From assembly GCA_964057225.1 (NCBI GenBank), contig OZ059900.1, forward strand, positions 1,436,501 to 1,500,500: a stretch of 64,000 bases of DNA. Direction: 5' to 3'. Shown here one piece after another: positions 24,801 to 39,400 of the stretch. Origin of the DNA: Auanema rhodensis. Taxonomy: Eukaryota; Nematoda; Chromadorea; Rhabditida; Rhabditidae. Positions within the stretch are counted from its first letter, which is position 1. Each line of letters starts with the position of its first letter. The notes under the pieces are model-generated. The model was given only the letters and a program-made list of their open reading frames with translations, was not told the DNA's origin and made no database searches. The translations under genes and the position numbers were made by a program.

Positions 24801-26069
24801 ATCAGTCTATTTTTATGAGCTTGCACTGATATATATTCATTTTGATCAAAAAAGGTCGAAAATAGAAAGAATTTTTGAAATTTACGAGTTTTGAGTCTAA
24901 TTTGGCTAAATCGCTCATATATATGATCAAAAGCATAGTTTTATTGTCTATGACAACAAAAGTCATCAATTAAACGCTAGTGATGTTTAAATACTGAATT
25001 TCGCTCAAATAGCATTAGTACACTAAGTATGGTCGTTTTTATGCCTTTAACACCATATACTCACCGATTTTTGGTACAAAATCTGTAATACTTGTAAATT
25101 TTGATCATATTCGTTAAGATTCGAGAATCAAACACATAATACACGAAATAAGTCTATTTTTATGAGTTTGCACTGATATTTATTCATTTTGATCAAAAAA
25201 GGTCGAAAATAGAAAGAATTTTTGAAATTTCCGAGTTTTGAGTCCAATTGGGCTAAATCGCTCATATATATGATCAAAAGCATAGTTTTACTGTCTATGA
25301 TAACAAAAGTCTTCAAATATACACTAATAATGTGTAAATCACTGAATTTCACTCAAATAGCTTTACTACACTAAGTATGGTCGTTTTTATGCCTTTAACA
25401 CCATATACTCACCGATTTTTGGTACAAAATCTGTAATACTCGTAAATTTTGATCATATTCGTTAAGATTTGAGAATCAAACATACAATACACAAAATCAG
25501 TCTATTTTTATAAGCTTGCACTGATATATATTCATTTTGATCAAAAAAGGTCGAAAATAGAAAGAATTTTTGAAATTTCCGAGTTTTGAGTCTAATTTGG
25601 CTAAATCGCTCATATACATGATCAGAAGCATAGTTTCATTGTCTATGACAACAAAAGTCATCAATTTAACGCTAGTGATGTTTAAATACTGATTTTCGCT
25701 CAAATAGCATTACTACACTAAGTATGGTCGTTTTTATGCCTTTAACACCATATACTCACCGAGTTTTGGTACAAAATCTGTGATACTCGTAAATTTTGAT
25801 CATATTCGGTGAGATTCGAGGATCGAACACACAATACACGAAATAAGTTTATTTTTACGAGTTTGCACTGATATTTATTCATTTTTATCAAAAAAGGTCG
25901 AAAATAGAAAGAATTTTTGAAATTTCCGAGTTTTGAGTCTAATTTGGCTAAATCGCTCATATATATGATCAAAAGCATAGTTTTATTGTCTATGACAACA
26001 AAAGTCATCAATTAAACGCTAGTGATGTTTAAATCACTGAATTTCACTCAAATAGCTTTACTACACTAA
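21900..26069 (+). repeat. 6-mer higher-order repeat (2085 bp), two tandem copies
   Basis: The units are 21900-23984 (starts 21900, 22248, 22595, 22942, 23290, 23637) and 23985-26069 (23985, 24333, 24680, 25027, 25375, 25722). Shared marks are AATAAACAAAATCAG in the first monomer, GGATGGTCG opening the second, TTTACGAG in the third, and CACCGAGTTTTGG with GAGGATCGAAC in the sixth. The sixth monomer of the first unit ends differently from its partner, which places the crossover inside it. Confidence 0.92.
23637..23984 (+). repeat. Chimeric monomer at the 2085-bp HOR junction
   Basis: The first half matches the monomer at 25722: CACCGAGTTTTGG, GAGGATCGAAC and TTTTTATCA are shared. The end matches the monomer at 21552: GAGTCCAATTTGG, GCATAAGTGTATTG and CTCTAATAGC are shared. 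The diagnostic bases bracketing the switch are G at 23812 and C at 23855, so the exchange lies in this ~43-bp interval (monomer positions 176-219). This is what an unequal crossover that created the 6-mer duplication would leave behind. Confidence 0.86.
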
Positions 26070-26764
26070 GTATGGTCGTTTTTATGCCTTTAACACCATA
26101 TACTCACCGATTTTTGGTACAAAATCTGTAATACTCGTAAATTTTGATCATATTCGTTAAGATTTGAGAATCAAACATACAATACACAAAATCAGTCTAT
26201 TTTTACGAGTTTGCACTGATATATATTCATTTTGATCAAAAAAGGTCGAAAATAGAAAGAATTTTTGAAATTTCCGAGTTTTGAGTCTAATTTGGCTAAA
26301 TCGCTCATATATATGATCAAAAGCATAGTTTTATTGTCTATGACAACAAAAGTCGTCAATTAAACGCTAGTGATGTTTAAATACTGAATTTCGCTCAAAT
26401 AGCATTACTACACTAAGTATGGTCGTTTTTATGCCTTTAACACCATATACTCACCGATTTTTGGTACAAAATCTGTAATACTCGTAAATTTTGATCATAT
26501 TCGTTAAGATTTGAGAATCAAACATACAATACACAAAATCAGTCTATTTTTATGAGCTTGCACTGATATATATTCATTTTGATCAAAAAAGGTCGAAAAT
26601 AGAAAGAATTTTTGAAATTTACGAGTTTTGAGTCTAATTTGGCTAAATCGCTCATATATATGATCAGAAGCATAGTTTTATTGTCTATGACAACAAAAGT
26701 CATTAGTTAAACACTAATGATGTTTAAATCACTAAATTTCGCTCAAATAGCATTACTACACTAA
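24333..26764 (+). repeat. Distant duplication partner of 45190-47970
   Basis: Seven monomers from 24333 match those from 45190 at offsets of 20857-20858 bp, and after one extra monomer (46928-47275) the match continues at 21206 bp. Shared rare marks include the GGATGGTCG start, CACCGAGTTTTGG, GTCGTCAATTAAAC and GTCATTAGTTAAAC. The right copy became part of the 8-mer HOR. Confidence 0.84.
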
Positions 26765-28501
26765 GTATGGTCGTTTTTATGCCTTTAACACCATATACTC
26801 ACCGATTTTTGGTACAAAATCTGTAATACTCGTAAATTTTGATCATATTCGGTGAGATTCGAGAATCAAACACACAATACACGAAATAAGTTTATTTTGA
26901 CGAGTTTGAACTGGTATTTATTCATTTTGATCAAAAAAGGTCGAAAATAGAAAGAATTTTTGAATTTTCCGAGTTTTGAGTCCAATTGGGCTAAATCGCT
27001 CATATATATGATCAAAAGCATAGTTTTACTGTCTATGATAACAAAAGTCTTCAAATATACACTAATAATGATTAAATCACTGAATTTCACTCAAATAGCA
27101 TTACTACACTAAGTATGGTCGTTTTTATGCCTTTAACACCATATACTCACCGATTTTTGGTACAAAATCTGTAATACTTGTAAATTTTGATCATATTTGT
27201 TAAGATTCGAGAATCGAACACACAATACAAAAAATAAGTCTATTTTTACAAGTTTGCACTGATATTTATTCATTTTGATCAAAAAAGGTCGAAAATAGAA
27301 AGAATTTTTGAAATTTCCGAGTTTTGAGTCTAATTTGGCTAAATCGCTCATATATATGATCAAAAGCATAGTTTTATTGTCTATAACAACAAAAGTCATC
27401 AATTAAACGCTAGTGATGTTTAAATACTGAATTTCGCTCAAATAGCATTACTACACTAAGTATGGTCGTTTTTATGCCTTTAACACCATATACTCACCGA
27501 TTTTTGGTACAAAATCTGTAATACTCGTAAATTTTGATCATATTCGTTAAGATTTGAGAATCAAACATACAATACACAAAATCAGTCTATTTTTATGAGC
27601 TTGCACTGATATATATTCATTTTGATCAAAAAAGGTCGAAAATAGAAAGAATTTTTGAAATTTACGAGTTTTGAGTCTAATTTGGCTAAATCACTCATAT
27701 ATATGATCAAAAGCATAGTTTTATTGTCTATGACAACAAAAGTCATCAATTAAACGCTAGTGATGTTTAAATACTGAATTTCGCTCAAATAGCATTAGTA
27801 CACTAAGTATGGTCGTTTTTATGCCTTTAACACCATATACTCACCGATTTTTGGTACAAAATCTGTAATACTTGTAAATTTTGATCATATTCGTTAAGAT
27901 TCGAGAATCAAACACATAATACACGAAATAAGTCTATTTTTATGAGTTTGCACTGATATTTATTCATTTTGATCAAAAAAGGTCGAAAATAGAAAGAATT
28001 TTTGAAATTTCCGAGTTTTGAGTCCAATTGGGCTAAATCGCTCATATATATGATCAAAAGCATAGTTTTACTGTCTATGATAACAAAAGTCTTCAAATAT
28101 ACACTAATAATGTGTAAATCACTGAATTTCACTCAAATAGCTTTACTACACTAAGTATGGTCGTTTTTATGCCTTTAACACCATATACTCACCGATTTTT
28201 GGTACAAAATCTGTAATACTCGTAAATTTTGATCATATTCGTTAAGATTTGAGAATCAAACATACAATACACAAAATCAGTCTATTTTTATAAGCTTGCA
28301 CTGATATATATTCATTTTGATCAAAAAAGGTCGAAAATAGAAAGAATTTTTGAAATTTCCGAGTTTTGAGTCTAATTTGGCTAAATCGCTCATATACATG
28401 ATCAGAAGCATAGTTTCATTGTCTATGACAACAAAAGTCATCAATTAAACGCTAGTGATATTTAAATACTGATTTTCGCTCAAGTAGCATTACTACACTA
28501 A
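26070..28501 (+). repeat. Monomers 76-82, mixed segment
   Basis: Monomer starts are 26070, 26417, 26765, 27113, 27460, 27807 and 28155. The first two match 47276-47970 at an offset of 21206 bp, sharing GTCGTCAATTAAAC and GTCATTAGTTAAAC. The last three resemble those at 24680-25721 at 2780 bp (eight monomers). The monomer at 27113 has a private AATACAAAAAATAAG change. Confidence 0.84.
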
Positions 28502-29195
28502 GTATGGTCGTTTTTATGCCTTTAACACCATATACTCACCGATTTTTGGTACAAATTCTGTAATACTTGTAAATTTTGATCATATTCGTTAAGATTTGAG
28601 AATCAAACATACAATACACAAAATCAGTCTATTTTTATGAGCTTGCACTGATATATATTCATTTTGATCAAAAAAGGTCGAAAATAGAAAGAATTTTTGA
28701 AATTTCCGAGTTTTGAGTCTAATTTGGCTAAATCGCTCATATATATGATCAGAAGCATAGTTTTATTGTCTATGACAACAAAAATCATCAATTAAACGCT
28801 AGTGATGTTTAAATACTGATTTTCGCTCAAATAGCATTACTACACTAAGTATGGTCGTTTTTATGCCTTTAACACCATATACTCACCGATTTTTGGTACA
28901 AAATCTGTAATACTCGTAAAATTTGATCATATTTGTTAAGATTTGGGAATCAAACACACAATACACAAAATCAGTCTATTTTTATGAGTTTACACTGATA
29001 TATATTCATTTTCATCAAAAAAGGTCGAAAATAGAAAGAATTTTTGAAATTTCCGAGTTTTGAGTCTAATTTGGCTAAATCGCTCATATATATGATCAGA
29101 AGCATAGTTTTATTGTCTATGACAACAAAAATCATCAATTAAACGCTAGTGATGTTTAAATACTGAATTTCGCTCAAATAGCATTACTACACTAA
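28502..29195 (+). repeat. Core segment, copy 3, first two monomers
   Basis: The monomers starting at 28502 and 28849 match 17033 and 17380 at an offset of 11469 bp. They have the diagnostic ACAAATTCTG and TTTTCATCA respectively. Copy 3 continues into the 6-mer block that follows. The monomer at 28849 has a private TTTGGGAATC. Confidence 0.87.
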
Positions 29196-32100
29196 GTATG
29201 GTCGTTTTTATGCCTTTAACACCATATACTCACCGATTTTTGGTACAAAATCTGTAATACTCGTAAATTTTGATCATATTCGGTGAGATTCGAGAATCAA
29301 ACACACAATACACGAAATAAGTTTATTTTGACGAGTTTGAACTGGTATTCATTCATTTTGATCAAAAAAGGTCGAAAATAGAAAGAATTTTTGAAATTTC
29401 CGAGTTTTGAGTCTAATTTGGCTAAATCGCTCATATATATGATCAGAAGCATAGTTTTATTGTCTATGACAACAAAAATCATCAATTAAACGCTAGTGAT
29501 GTTTAAATACTGAATTTCGCTCAAATAGCATTACTACACTAAGTATGGTCGTTTTTATGCCTTTAACACCATATACTCACCGATTTTTGGTACAAAATCT
29601 GTAATACTCGTAAATTTTGATCATATTCGGTGAGATTCGAGAATCAAACACACAATACACGAAATAAGTTTATTTTGACGAGTTTGAACTGGTATTCATT
29701 CATTTTGATCAAAAAAGGTCGAAAATAGAAAGAATTTTTGAATTTTCCGAGTTTTGAGTCCAATTGGGCTAAATCGCTCATATATATGATCAAAAGCATA
29801 GTTTTACTGTCTATGATAACAAAAGTCTTCAAATATACACTAATAATGATTGAATCACTGAATTTCACTCAAATAGCATTACTACACTAAGTATGGTCGT
29901 TTTTATGCCTTTAACACCATATACTCACCGATTTTTGGTACAAAATCTGTGATACTCGTAAATTTTGATCATATTCGGTGAGATTCGAGAATCGAACACA
30001 CAATACACAAAATAAGTCTATTTTTACGAGTTTGCACTGATATTTATTCATTTTGATCAAAAAAGGTCGAAAATAGAAAGAATTTTTGAAATTTCCGAGT
30101 TTTGAGTCTAATTTGGCTAAATCGCTCATATATATGATCAAAAGCATAGTTTTACTGTCTATGATAACAAAAGTCTTCAAATATACACTAATAATGTGTA
30201 AATCACTGAATTTCACTCAAATAGCTTTACTACACTAAGTATGGTCGTTTTTATGCCTTTAACACCATATACTCACCGATTTTTGGTACAAAATCTGTAA
30301 TACTCGTAAATTTTGATCATATTCGTTAAGATTTGAGAATCAAACATACAATACACAAAATCAGTCTATTTTTATGAGCTTGCACTGATATATATTCATT
30401 TTGATCAAAAAAGGTCGAAAATAGAAAGAATTTTTGAATTTTCCGAGTTTTGAGTCCAATTGGGCTAAATCGCTCATATATATGATCAAAAGCATAGTTT
30501 CACTGTCTATGATAACAAAAGTCTTCAAATATACACTAGTAATGATTAAATCACTGAATTTCACTCAAATAGCTTTACTACACTAAGTATGGTCGTTTTT
30601 ATGCCTTTAACACCATATACTCACCGATTTTTGGTACAAAATCTGTAATACTCGTAAATTTCGATCATATCCGTTAAGATTCGAGAATCAAACACACAAT
30701 ACACAAAATAAGTTTATTTTTACGAGTTTGCACTGATATTTATTCATTTTGATCAAAAAAGGTCGAAAATAGAAAGAATTTTTGAATTTTCCGAGTTTTG
30801 AGTCCAATTGGGCTAAATCGCTCATATATATGATCAAAAGCATAGTTTCACTGTCTATGATAACAAAAGTCTTCAAATATACACTAGTAATGATTAAATC
30901 ACTGAATTTCACTCAAATAGCTTTACTACACTAAGTATGGTCGTTTTTATGCCTTTAACACCATATACTCACCGATTTTTGGTACAAAATCTGTAATACT
31001 CGTAAATTTCGATCATATCCGTTAAGATTCGAGAATCAAACACACAATACACGAAATAAGTTTATTTTTACGAGTTTGCACTGATATTTATTCATTTTGA
31101 TCAAAAAAGGTCGAAAATAGAAAGAATTTTTGAAATTTCCGAGTTTTGAGTCTAATTTGGCTAAATCGCTCATATATATGATCAAAAGCATAGTTTTATT
31201 GTCTATAACAACAAAAGTCATCAATTAAACGCTAGTGATATTTAAATACTGATTTTCGCTCAAGTAGCATTACTACACTAAGTATGGTCGTTTTTATGCC
31301 TTTAACACCATATACTCACCGATTTTTGGTACAAATTCTGTAATACTCGTAAATTTTGATCATATTCGGTGAGATTCGAGAATCAAACACACAATACACG
31401 AAATAAGTTTATTTTGACGAGTTTGAACTGGTATTCATTCATTTTGATCAAAAAAGGTCGAAAATAGAAAGAATTTTTGAAATTTCCGAGTTTTGAGTCT
31501 AATTTGGCTAAATCGCTCATATATATGATCAGAAGCATAGTTTTATTGTCTATGACAACAAAAATCATCAATTAAACGCTAGTGATGTTTAAATACTGAA
31601 TTTCGCTCAAATAGCATTACTACACTAAGTATGGTCGTTTTTATGCCTTTAACACCATATACTCACCGATTTTTGGTACAAAATCTGTAATACTCGTAAA
31701 TTTTGATCATATTCGGTGAGATTCGAGAATCAAACACACAATACACGAAATAAGTTTATTTTGACGAGTTTGAACTGGTATTCATTCATTTTGATCAAAA
31801 AAGGTCGAAAATAGAAAGAATTTTTGAATTTTCCGAGTTTTGAGTCCAATTGGGCTAAATCGCTCATATATATGATCAAAAGCATAGTTTTACTGTCTAT
31901 GATAACAAAAGTCTTCAAATATACACTAATAATGATTGAATCACTGAATTTCACTCAAATAGCATTACTACACTAAGTATGGTCGTTTTTATGCCTTTAA
32001 CACCATATACTCACCGATTTTTGGTACAAAATCTGTGATACTCGTAAATTTTGATCATATTCGGTGAGATTCGAGAATCGAACACACAATACACAAAATA

Positions 32101-33367
32101 AGTCTATTTTTACGAGTTTGCACTGATATTTATTCATTTTGATCAAAAAAGGTCGAAAATAGAAAGAATTTTTGAAATTTCCGAGTTTTGAGTCTAATTT
32201 GGCTAAATCGCTCATATATATGATCAAAAGCATAGTTTTACTGTCTATGATAACAAAAGTCTTCAAATATACACTAATAATGTGTAAATCACTGAATTTC
32301 ACTCAAATAGCTTTACTACACTAAGTATGGTCGTTTTTATGCCTTTAACACCATATACTCACCGATTTTTGGTACAAAATCTGTAATACTCGTAAATTTT
32401 GATCATATTCGTTAAGATTCGAGAATCAAACATACAATACACAAAATCAGTCTATTTTTATGAGCTTGCACTGATATATATTCATTTTGATCAAAAAAGG
32501 TCGAAAATAGAAAGAATTTTTGAATTTTCCGAGTTTTGAGTCCAATTGGGCTAAATCGCTCATATATATGATCAAAAGCATAGTTTCACTGTCTATGATA
32601 ACAAAAGTCTTCAAATATACACTAGTAATGATTAAATCACTGAATTTCACTCAAATAGCTTTACTACACTAAGTATGGTCGTTTTTATGCCTTTAACACC
32701 ATATACTCACCGATTTTTGGTACAAAATCTGTAATACTCGTAAATTTCGATCATATCCGTTAAGATTCGAGAATCAAACACACAATACACAAAATAAGTT
32801 TATTTTTACGAGTTTGCACTGATATTTATTCATTTTGATCAAAAAAGGTCGAAAATAGAAAGAATTTTTGAATTTTCCGAGTTTTGAGTCCAATTGGGCT
32901 AAATCGCTCATATATATGATCAAAAGCATAGTTTCACTGTCTATGATAACAAAAGTCTTCAAATATACACTAGTAATGATTAAATCACTGAATTTCACTC
33001 AAATAGCTTTACTACACTAAGTATGGTCGTTTTTATGCCTTTAACACCATATACTCACCGATTTTTGGTACAAAATCTGTAATACTCGTAAATTTCGATC
33101 ATATCCGTTAAGATTCGAGAATCAAACACACAATACACGAAATAAGTTTATTTTTACGAGTTTGCACTGATATTTATTCATTTTGATCAAAAAAGGTCGA
33201 AAATAGAAAGAATTTTTGAAATTTCCGAGTTTTGAGTCTAATTTGGCTAAATCGCTCATATATATGATCAAAAGCATAGTTTTATTGTCTATAACAACAA
33301 AAGTCATCAATTAAACGCTAGTGATATTTAAATACTGATTTTCGCTCAAGTAGCATTACTACACTAA
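29196..33367 (+). repeat. 6-mer higher-order repeat (2086 bp), two tandem copies
   Basis: The units are 29196-31281 (29196, 29543, 29891, 30239, 30587, 30935) and 31282-33367 (31282, 31629, 31977, 32325, 32673, 33021). The monomer at 31282 opens with ACAAATTCTG like 28502 and then continues like 29196, so the unit boundary is a switch near monomer positions 50-70. The sixth monomers (30935 and 33021) are themselves chimeric. The first unit is the continuation of core copy 3. Confidence 0.91.
30935..31281 (+). repeat. Chimeric monomer (recurs at 33021-33367)
   Basis: The start, with TTTCGATCATATCC, matches the monomer at 19466. From the diagnostic A at 31135 onward it has TGAAATTTCC and GAGTCTAATTTGG, then TATAACAAC and CTCAAGTAGC, like a different variant. 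The switch falls before 31135, probably within monomer positions 140-201. The same chimera at 33021 shows that it arose before the 2086-bp unit was duplicated. Confidence 0.8.
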
Positions 33368-36300
33368 GTATGGTCGTTTTTATGCCTTTAACACCATATA
33401 CTCACCGATTTTTGGTACAAATTCTGTAATACTTGTAAATTTTGATCATATTCGTTAAGATTTGAGAATCAAACATACAATACACAAAATCAGTCTATTT
33501 TTATGAGCTTGCACTGATATATATTCATTTTGATCAAAAAAGGTCGAAAATAGAAAGAATTTTTGAAATTTCCGAGTTTTGAGTCTAATTTGGCTAAATC
33601 GCTCATATATATGATCAGAAGCATAGTTTTATTGTCTATGACAACAAAAATCATCAATTAAACGCTAGTGATGTTTAAATACTGATTTTCGCTCAAATAG
33701 CATTACTACACTAAGTATGGTCGTTTTTATGCCTTTAACACCATATACTCACCGATTTTTGGTACAAAATCTGTAATACTCGTAAAATTTGATCATATTT
33801 GTTAAGATTTGAGAATCAAACACACAATACACAAAATCAGTCTATTTTTATGAGTTTACACTGATATATATTCATTTTCATCAAAAAAGGTCGAAAATAG
33901 AAAGAATTTTTGAAATTTCCGAGTTTTGAGTCTAATTTGGCTAAATCGCTCATATATATGATCAGAAGCATAGTTTTATTGTCTATGACAACAAAAATCA
34001 TCAATTAAACGCTAGTGATGTTTAAATACTGAATTTCGCTCAAATAGCATTACTACACTAAGTATGGTCGTTTTTATGCCTTTAACACCATATACTCACC
34101 GATTTTTGGTACAAAATCTGTAATACTCGTAAATTTTGATCATATTCGGTGAGATTCGAGAATCAAACACACAATACACGAAATAAGTTTATTTTGACGA
34201 GTTTGAACTGGTATTCATTCATTTTGATCAAAAAAGGTCGAAAATAGAAAGAATTTTTGAAATTTCCGAGTTTTGAGTCTAATTTGGCTAAATCGCTCAT
34301 ATATATGATCAGAAGCATAGTTTTATTGTCTATGACAACAAAAATCATCAATTAAACGCTAGTGATGTTTAAATACTGATTTTCGCTCAAATAGCATTAC
34401 TACACTAAGTATGGTCGTTTTTATGCCTTTAACACCATATACTCACCGATTTTTGGTACAAAATCTGTAATACTCGTAAATTTTGATCATATTCGGTGAG
34501 ATTCGAGAATCAAACACACAATACACGAAATAAGTTTATTTTGACGAGTTTGAACTGGTATTCATTCATTTTGATCAAAAAAGGTCGAAAATAGAAAGAA
34601 TTTTTGAATTTTCCGAGTTTTGAGTCCAATTGGGCTAAATCGCTCATATATATGATCAAAAGCATAGTTTTATTGTCTATAACAACAAAAGTCATCAATT
34701 AAACGCTAGTGATGTTTTAATACTGAATTTCGCTCAAATAGCATTACTACACTAAGTATGGTCGTTTTTATGCCTTTAACACCATATACTCACCGATTTT
34801 TGGTACAAAATCTGTAATACTCGTAAATTTTGATCATATTCGGTGAGATTCGAGAATCAAACACACAATACACGAAATAAGTTTATTTTGACGAGTTTGA
34901 ACTGGTATTCATTCATTTTGATCAAAAAAGGTCGAAAATAGAAAGAATTTTTGAATTTTCCGAGTTTTGAGTCCAATTGGGCTAAATCGCTCATATATAT
35001 GATCAAAAGCATAGTTTTACTGTCTATGATAACAAAAGTCTTCAAATATACACTAATAATGATTGAATCACTGAAATTCACTCAAATAGCATTACTACAC
35101 TAAGTATGGTCGTTTTTATGCCTTTAACACCATATACTCACCGATTTTTGGTACAAAATCTGTGATACTCGTAAATTTTGATCATATTCGGTGAGATTCG
35201 AGAATCGAACACACAATACACAAAATAAGTCTATTTTTACAAGTTTGCACTGATATTTATTCATTTTGATCAAAAAAGGTCGAAAATAGAAAGAATTTTT
35301 GAAATTTCCGAGTTTTGAGTCTAATTTGGCTAAATCGCTCATATATATGATCAAAAGCATAGTTTTACTGTCTATGATAACAAAAGTCTTCAAATATACA
35401 CTAATAATGTGTAAATCACTGAATTTCACTCAAATAGCTTTACTACACTAAGTATGGTCGTTTTTATGCCTTTAACACCATATACTCACCGATTTTTGGT
35501 ACAAAATCTGTAATACTCGTAAATTTTGATCATATTCGTTAAGATTTGAGAATCAAACATACAGTACACAAAATCAGTCTATTTTTATGAGCTTGCACTG
35601 ATATATATTCATTTTGATCAAAAAAGGTCGAAAATAGAAAGAATTTTTGAATTTTCCGAGTTTTGAGTCCAATTGGGCTAAATCGCTCATATATATGATC
35701 AAAAGCATAGTTTCACTGTCTATGATAACAAAAGTCTTCAAATATACACTAGTAATGATTAAATCACTGAATTTCACTCAAATAGCTTTACTACACTAAG
35801 TATGGTCGTTTTTATGCCTTTAACACCATATACTCACCGATTTTTGGTACAAAATCTGTAATACTCGTAAATTTCGATCATATCCGTTAAGATTCGAGAA
35901 TCAAACACACAATACACAAAATAAGTTTATTTTTACGAGTTTGCACTGATATTTATTCATTTTGATCAAAAAAGGTCGAAAATAGAAAGAATTTTTGAAT
36001 TTTCCGAGTTTTGAGTCCAATTGGGCTAAATCGCTCATATATATGATCAAAAGCATAGTTTCACTGTCTATGATAGCAAAAGTCTTCAAATATACACTAG
36101 TAATGATTAAATCACTGAATTTCACTCAAATAGCTTTACTACACTAAGTATGGTCGTTTTTATGCCTTTAACACCATATACTCACCGATTTTTGGTACAA
36201 AATCTGTAATACTCGTAAATTTCGATCATATCCGTTAAGATTCGAGAATCAAACACACAATACACGAAATAAGTTTATTTTTACGAGTTTGCACTGATAT

Positions 36301-36494
36301 TTATTCATTTTGATCAAAAAAGGTCGAAAATAGAAAGAATTTTTGAATTTTCCGAGTTTTGAGTCCAATTTGGCTAAATCGCTCATATATATGATCAAAA
36401 GCATAGTTCTATTGTCTATAACAACAAAAGTCTTTAATTAAACGCTAGTGATGTTTTAATACTGAATTTTGCTCAAATAGCATTACTACACTAA
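33368..36494 (+). repeat. Core segment, further copy (monomers 97-105) with one extra monomer
   Basis: Monomer starts are 33368, 33715, 34062, 34409, 34756, 35104, 35452, 35800 and 36148. The offset to the copy at 17033 is 16335 bp at the start and 16682 bp at the end; the 347-bp step is one extra monomer, 34409-34755. That monomer resembles its neighbours but ends with TATAACAAC and GATGTTTTAAT. Private changes include CAGTACACAAAATCAG near 35564 and ATGATAGCAAAAG near 36071. Confidence 0.87.
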
Positions 36495-39400
36495 GTATGG
36501 TCGTTTTTATGCCTTTAACACCATATACTCACCGATTTTTGGTACAAAATCTGTAATACTTGTAAATTTTGATCATATTCGTTAAGATTCGAAAATCAAA
36601 CACACAATACACGAAATAAGTTTATTTTTACAAGTTTGCACTGATATTTATTCATTTTGATCAAAAAAGGTCGAAAATAGAAAGAATTTTTGAAATTTCC
36701 GAGTTTTGAGTCTAATTTGGCTAAATCGCTCATATATATGATCAGAAGCATAGGTGTATTGTCTATGACAACAAAAGTCATTAATTAAACACTAATGATG
36801 TTTAAATCACTAAATTTCGCTCTAATAGCATTACTACACTAAGTATGGTCGCTTTTATGACTTTAACACCATATACTCACCGATTTTTGGTACAAAATCT
36901 GTAATACTCGTAAATTTTGATCATATTCGTTAAGATTTGAGAATCAAACACACAATACACAATATCAGTCTATTTTTATGAGCTTGCACTGATATATATT
37001 CATTTTGATCAAAAAAGGTCGAAAATAGAAAGAATTTTTGAAATTTCCGAGTTTTGAGTCCAATTTGGCTAAATCGCTCATATATATGATCAAAAGCATA
37101 GTTCTATTGTCTATAACAACAAAAGTCTTTAATTAAACGCTAGTGATGTTTTAATACTGAATTTTGCTCAAATAGCATTACTACACTAAGTATGGTCGTT
37201 TTTATGCCTTTAACACCATATACTCACCGATTTTTGGTACAAAATCTGTAATACTTGTAAATTTTGATCATATTCGTTAAGATTCGAAAATCAAACACAC
37301 AATACACGAAATAAGTTTATTTTTACAAGTTTGCACTGATATTTATTCATTTTGATCAAAAAAGGTCGAAAATAGAAAGAATTTTTGAAATTTCCGAGTT
37401 TTGAGTCTAATTTGGCTAAATCGCTCATATATATGATCAAAAGCATAGTTTCACTGTCTATGATAACAAAAGTCTTCAAATATACACTAGTAATGATTAA
37501 ATCACTGAATTTCACTCAAATAGCATTACTACACTAAGTATGGTCGTTTTTATGCCTTTAACACCATATACTCACCGATTTTTGGTACAAAATCTGTGAT
37601 ACTCGTAAATTTTGATCATATTCGGTGAGATTCGAGGATCGAACACACAATACACGAAATAAGTTTATTTTGACGAGTTTGCACTGATATTTATTCATTT
37701 TGATCAAAAAAGGTCGAAAATAGAAAGAATTTTTGAAATTTCCGAGTTTTGAGTCTAATTTGGCTAAATCGCTCATATATATGATCAAAAGCATAGTTTT
37801 ATTGTCTATGATAACAAAAGTCTTCAAATATACACTAATAATGTGTAAATCACTGAATTTCACTCAAATAGCTTTACTACACTAAGTATGGTCGTTTTTA
37901 TGCCTTTAACACCATATACTCACCGATTTTTGGTACAAAATCTGTAATACTCGTAAATTTTGATCATATTCGTTAAGATTTGAGAATCAAACATACAATA
38001 CACAAAATCAGTCTATTTTTATAAGCTTGCACTGATATATATTCATTTTGATCAAAAAAGATCGAAAATAGAAAGAATTTTTGAAATTTCCGAGTTTTGA
38101 GTCCAATTTGGCTAAATCGCTCATATATATGATCAGAAGCATAAGTGTATTGTCTATGACAACAAAAGTCATTAATTAAACACTAATGATGTTTAAATCA
38201 CTAAATTTCGCTCTAATAGCATTACTACACTAAGTATGGTCGTTTTTATGCCTTTAACACCATATACTCACCGATTTTTGGTACAAAATCTGTGATACTC
38301 GTAAATTTTGATCATATTCGTTAAGATTTGAAAATCAAACACACAATAAACAAAATCAGTCTATTTTTATGAGTTTGCACTGATATATATTCATTTTGAT
38401 CAAAAAAGGTCGAAAATAGAAAGAATTTTTGAATTTTCCGAGTTTTGAGTCCAATTGGGCTAAATCGCTCATATATATGATCAGAAGCATAGATGTATTG
38501 TCTATGACAACAAAAGTCATTAATTGAACACTAATGATGTTTAAATCACTGAATTTCGCTCAAATAGCATTACTACACTAAGTATGGTCGTTTTTATGCC
38601 TTTAACACCATATACTCACCGATTTTTGGTACAAAATCTGTAATACTTGTAAATTTAGATCATATTCGTTAAGATTTGAGAATCAAACACATAATACACG
38701 AAATAAGTCTATTTTTATGAGTTTGCACTGATATTTATTCATTTTGATCAAAAAAGGTCGAAAATAGAAAGAATTTTTGAAATTTCCGAGTTTTGAATCC
38801 AATTGGGCTAAATCGCTCATATATATGATCAAAAGCATAGTTTTATTGTCTATGATAACAAAAGTCTTCAAATATACACTAATAATGTGTAAATCACTGA
38901 ATTTCACTCAAATAGCTTTACTACACTAAGTATGGTCGTTTTTATGCCTTTAACACCATATACTCACCGATTTTTGGTACAAAATCTGTAATACTCGTAA
39001 ATTTTGATCATATTCGTTAAGATTCGAAAATCAAACACACAATACACGAAATAAGTTTATTTTTACAAGTTTGCACTGATATTTATTCATTTTGATCAAA
39101 AAAGGTCGAAAATAGAAAGAATTTTTGAAATTTCCGAGTTTTGAGTCTAATTTGGCTAAATCGCTCATATATATGATCAGAAGCATAGGTGTATTGTCTA
39201 TGACAACAAAAGTCATTAATTAAACACTAATGATGTTTAAATCACTAAATTTCGCTCTAATAGCATTACTACACTAAGTATGGTCGCTTTTATGACTTTA
39301 ACACCATATACTCACCGATTTTTGGTACAAAATCTGTAATACTCGTAAATTTTGATCATATTCGTTAAGATTTGAGAATCAAACACACAATACACAATAT

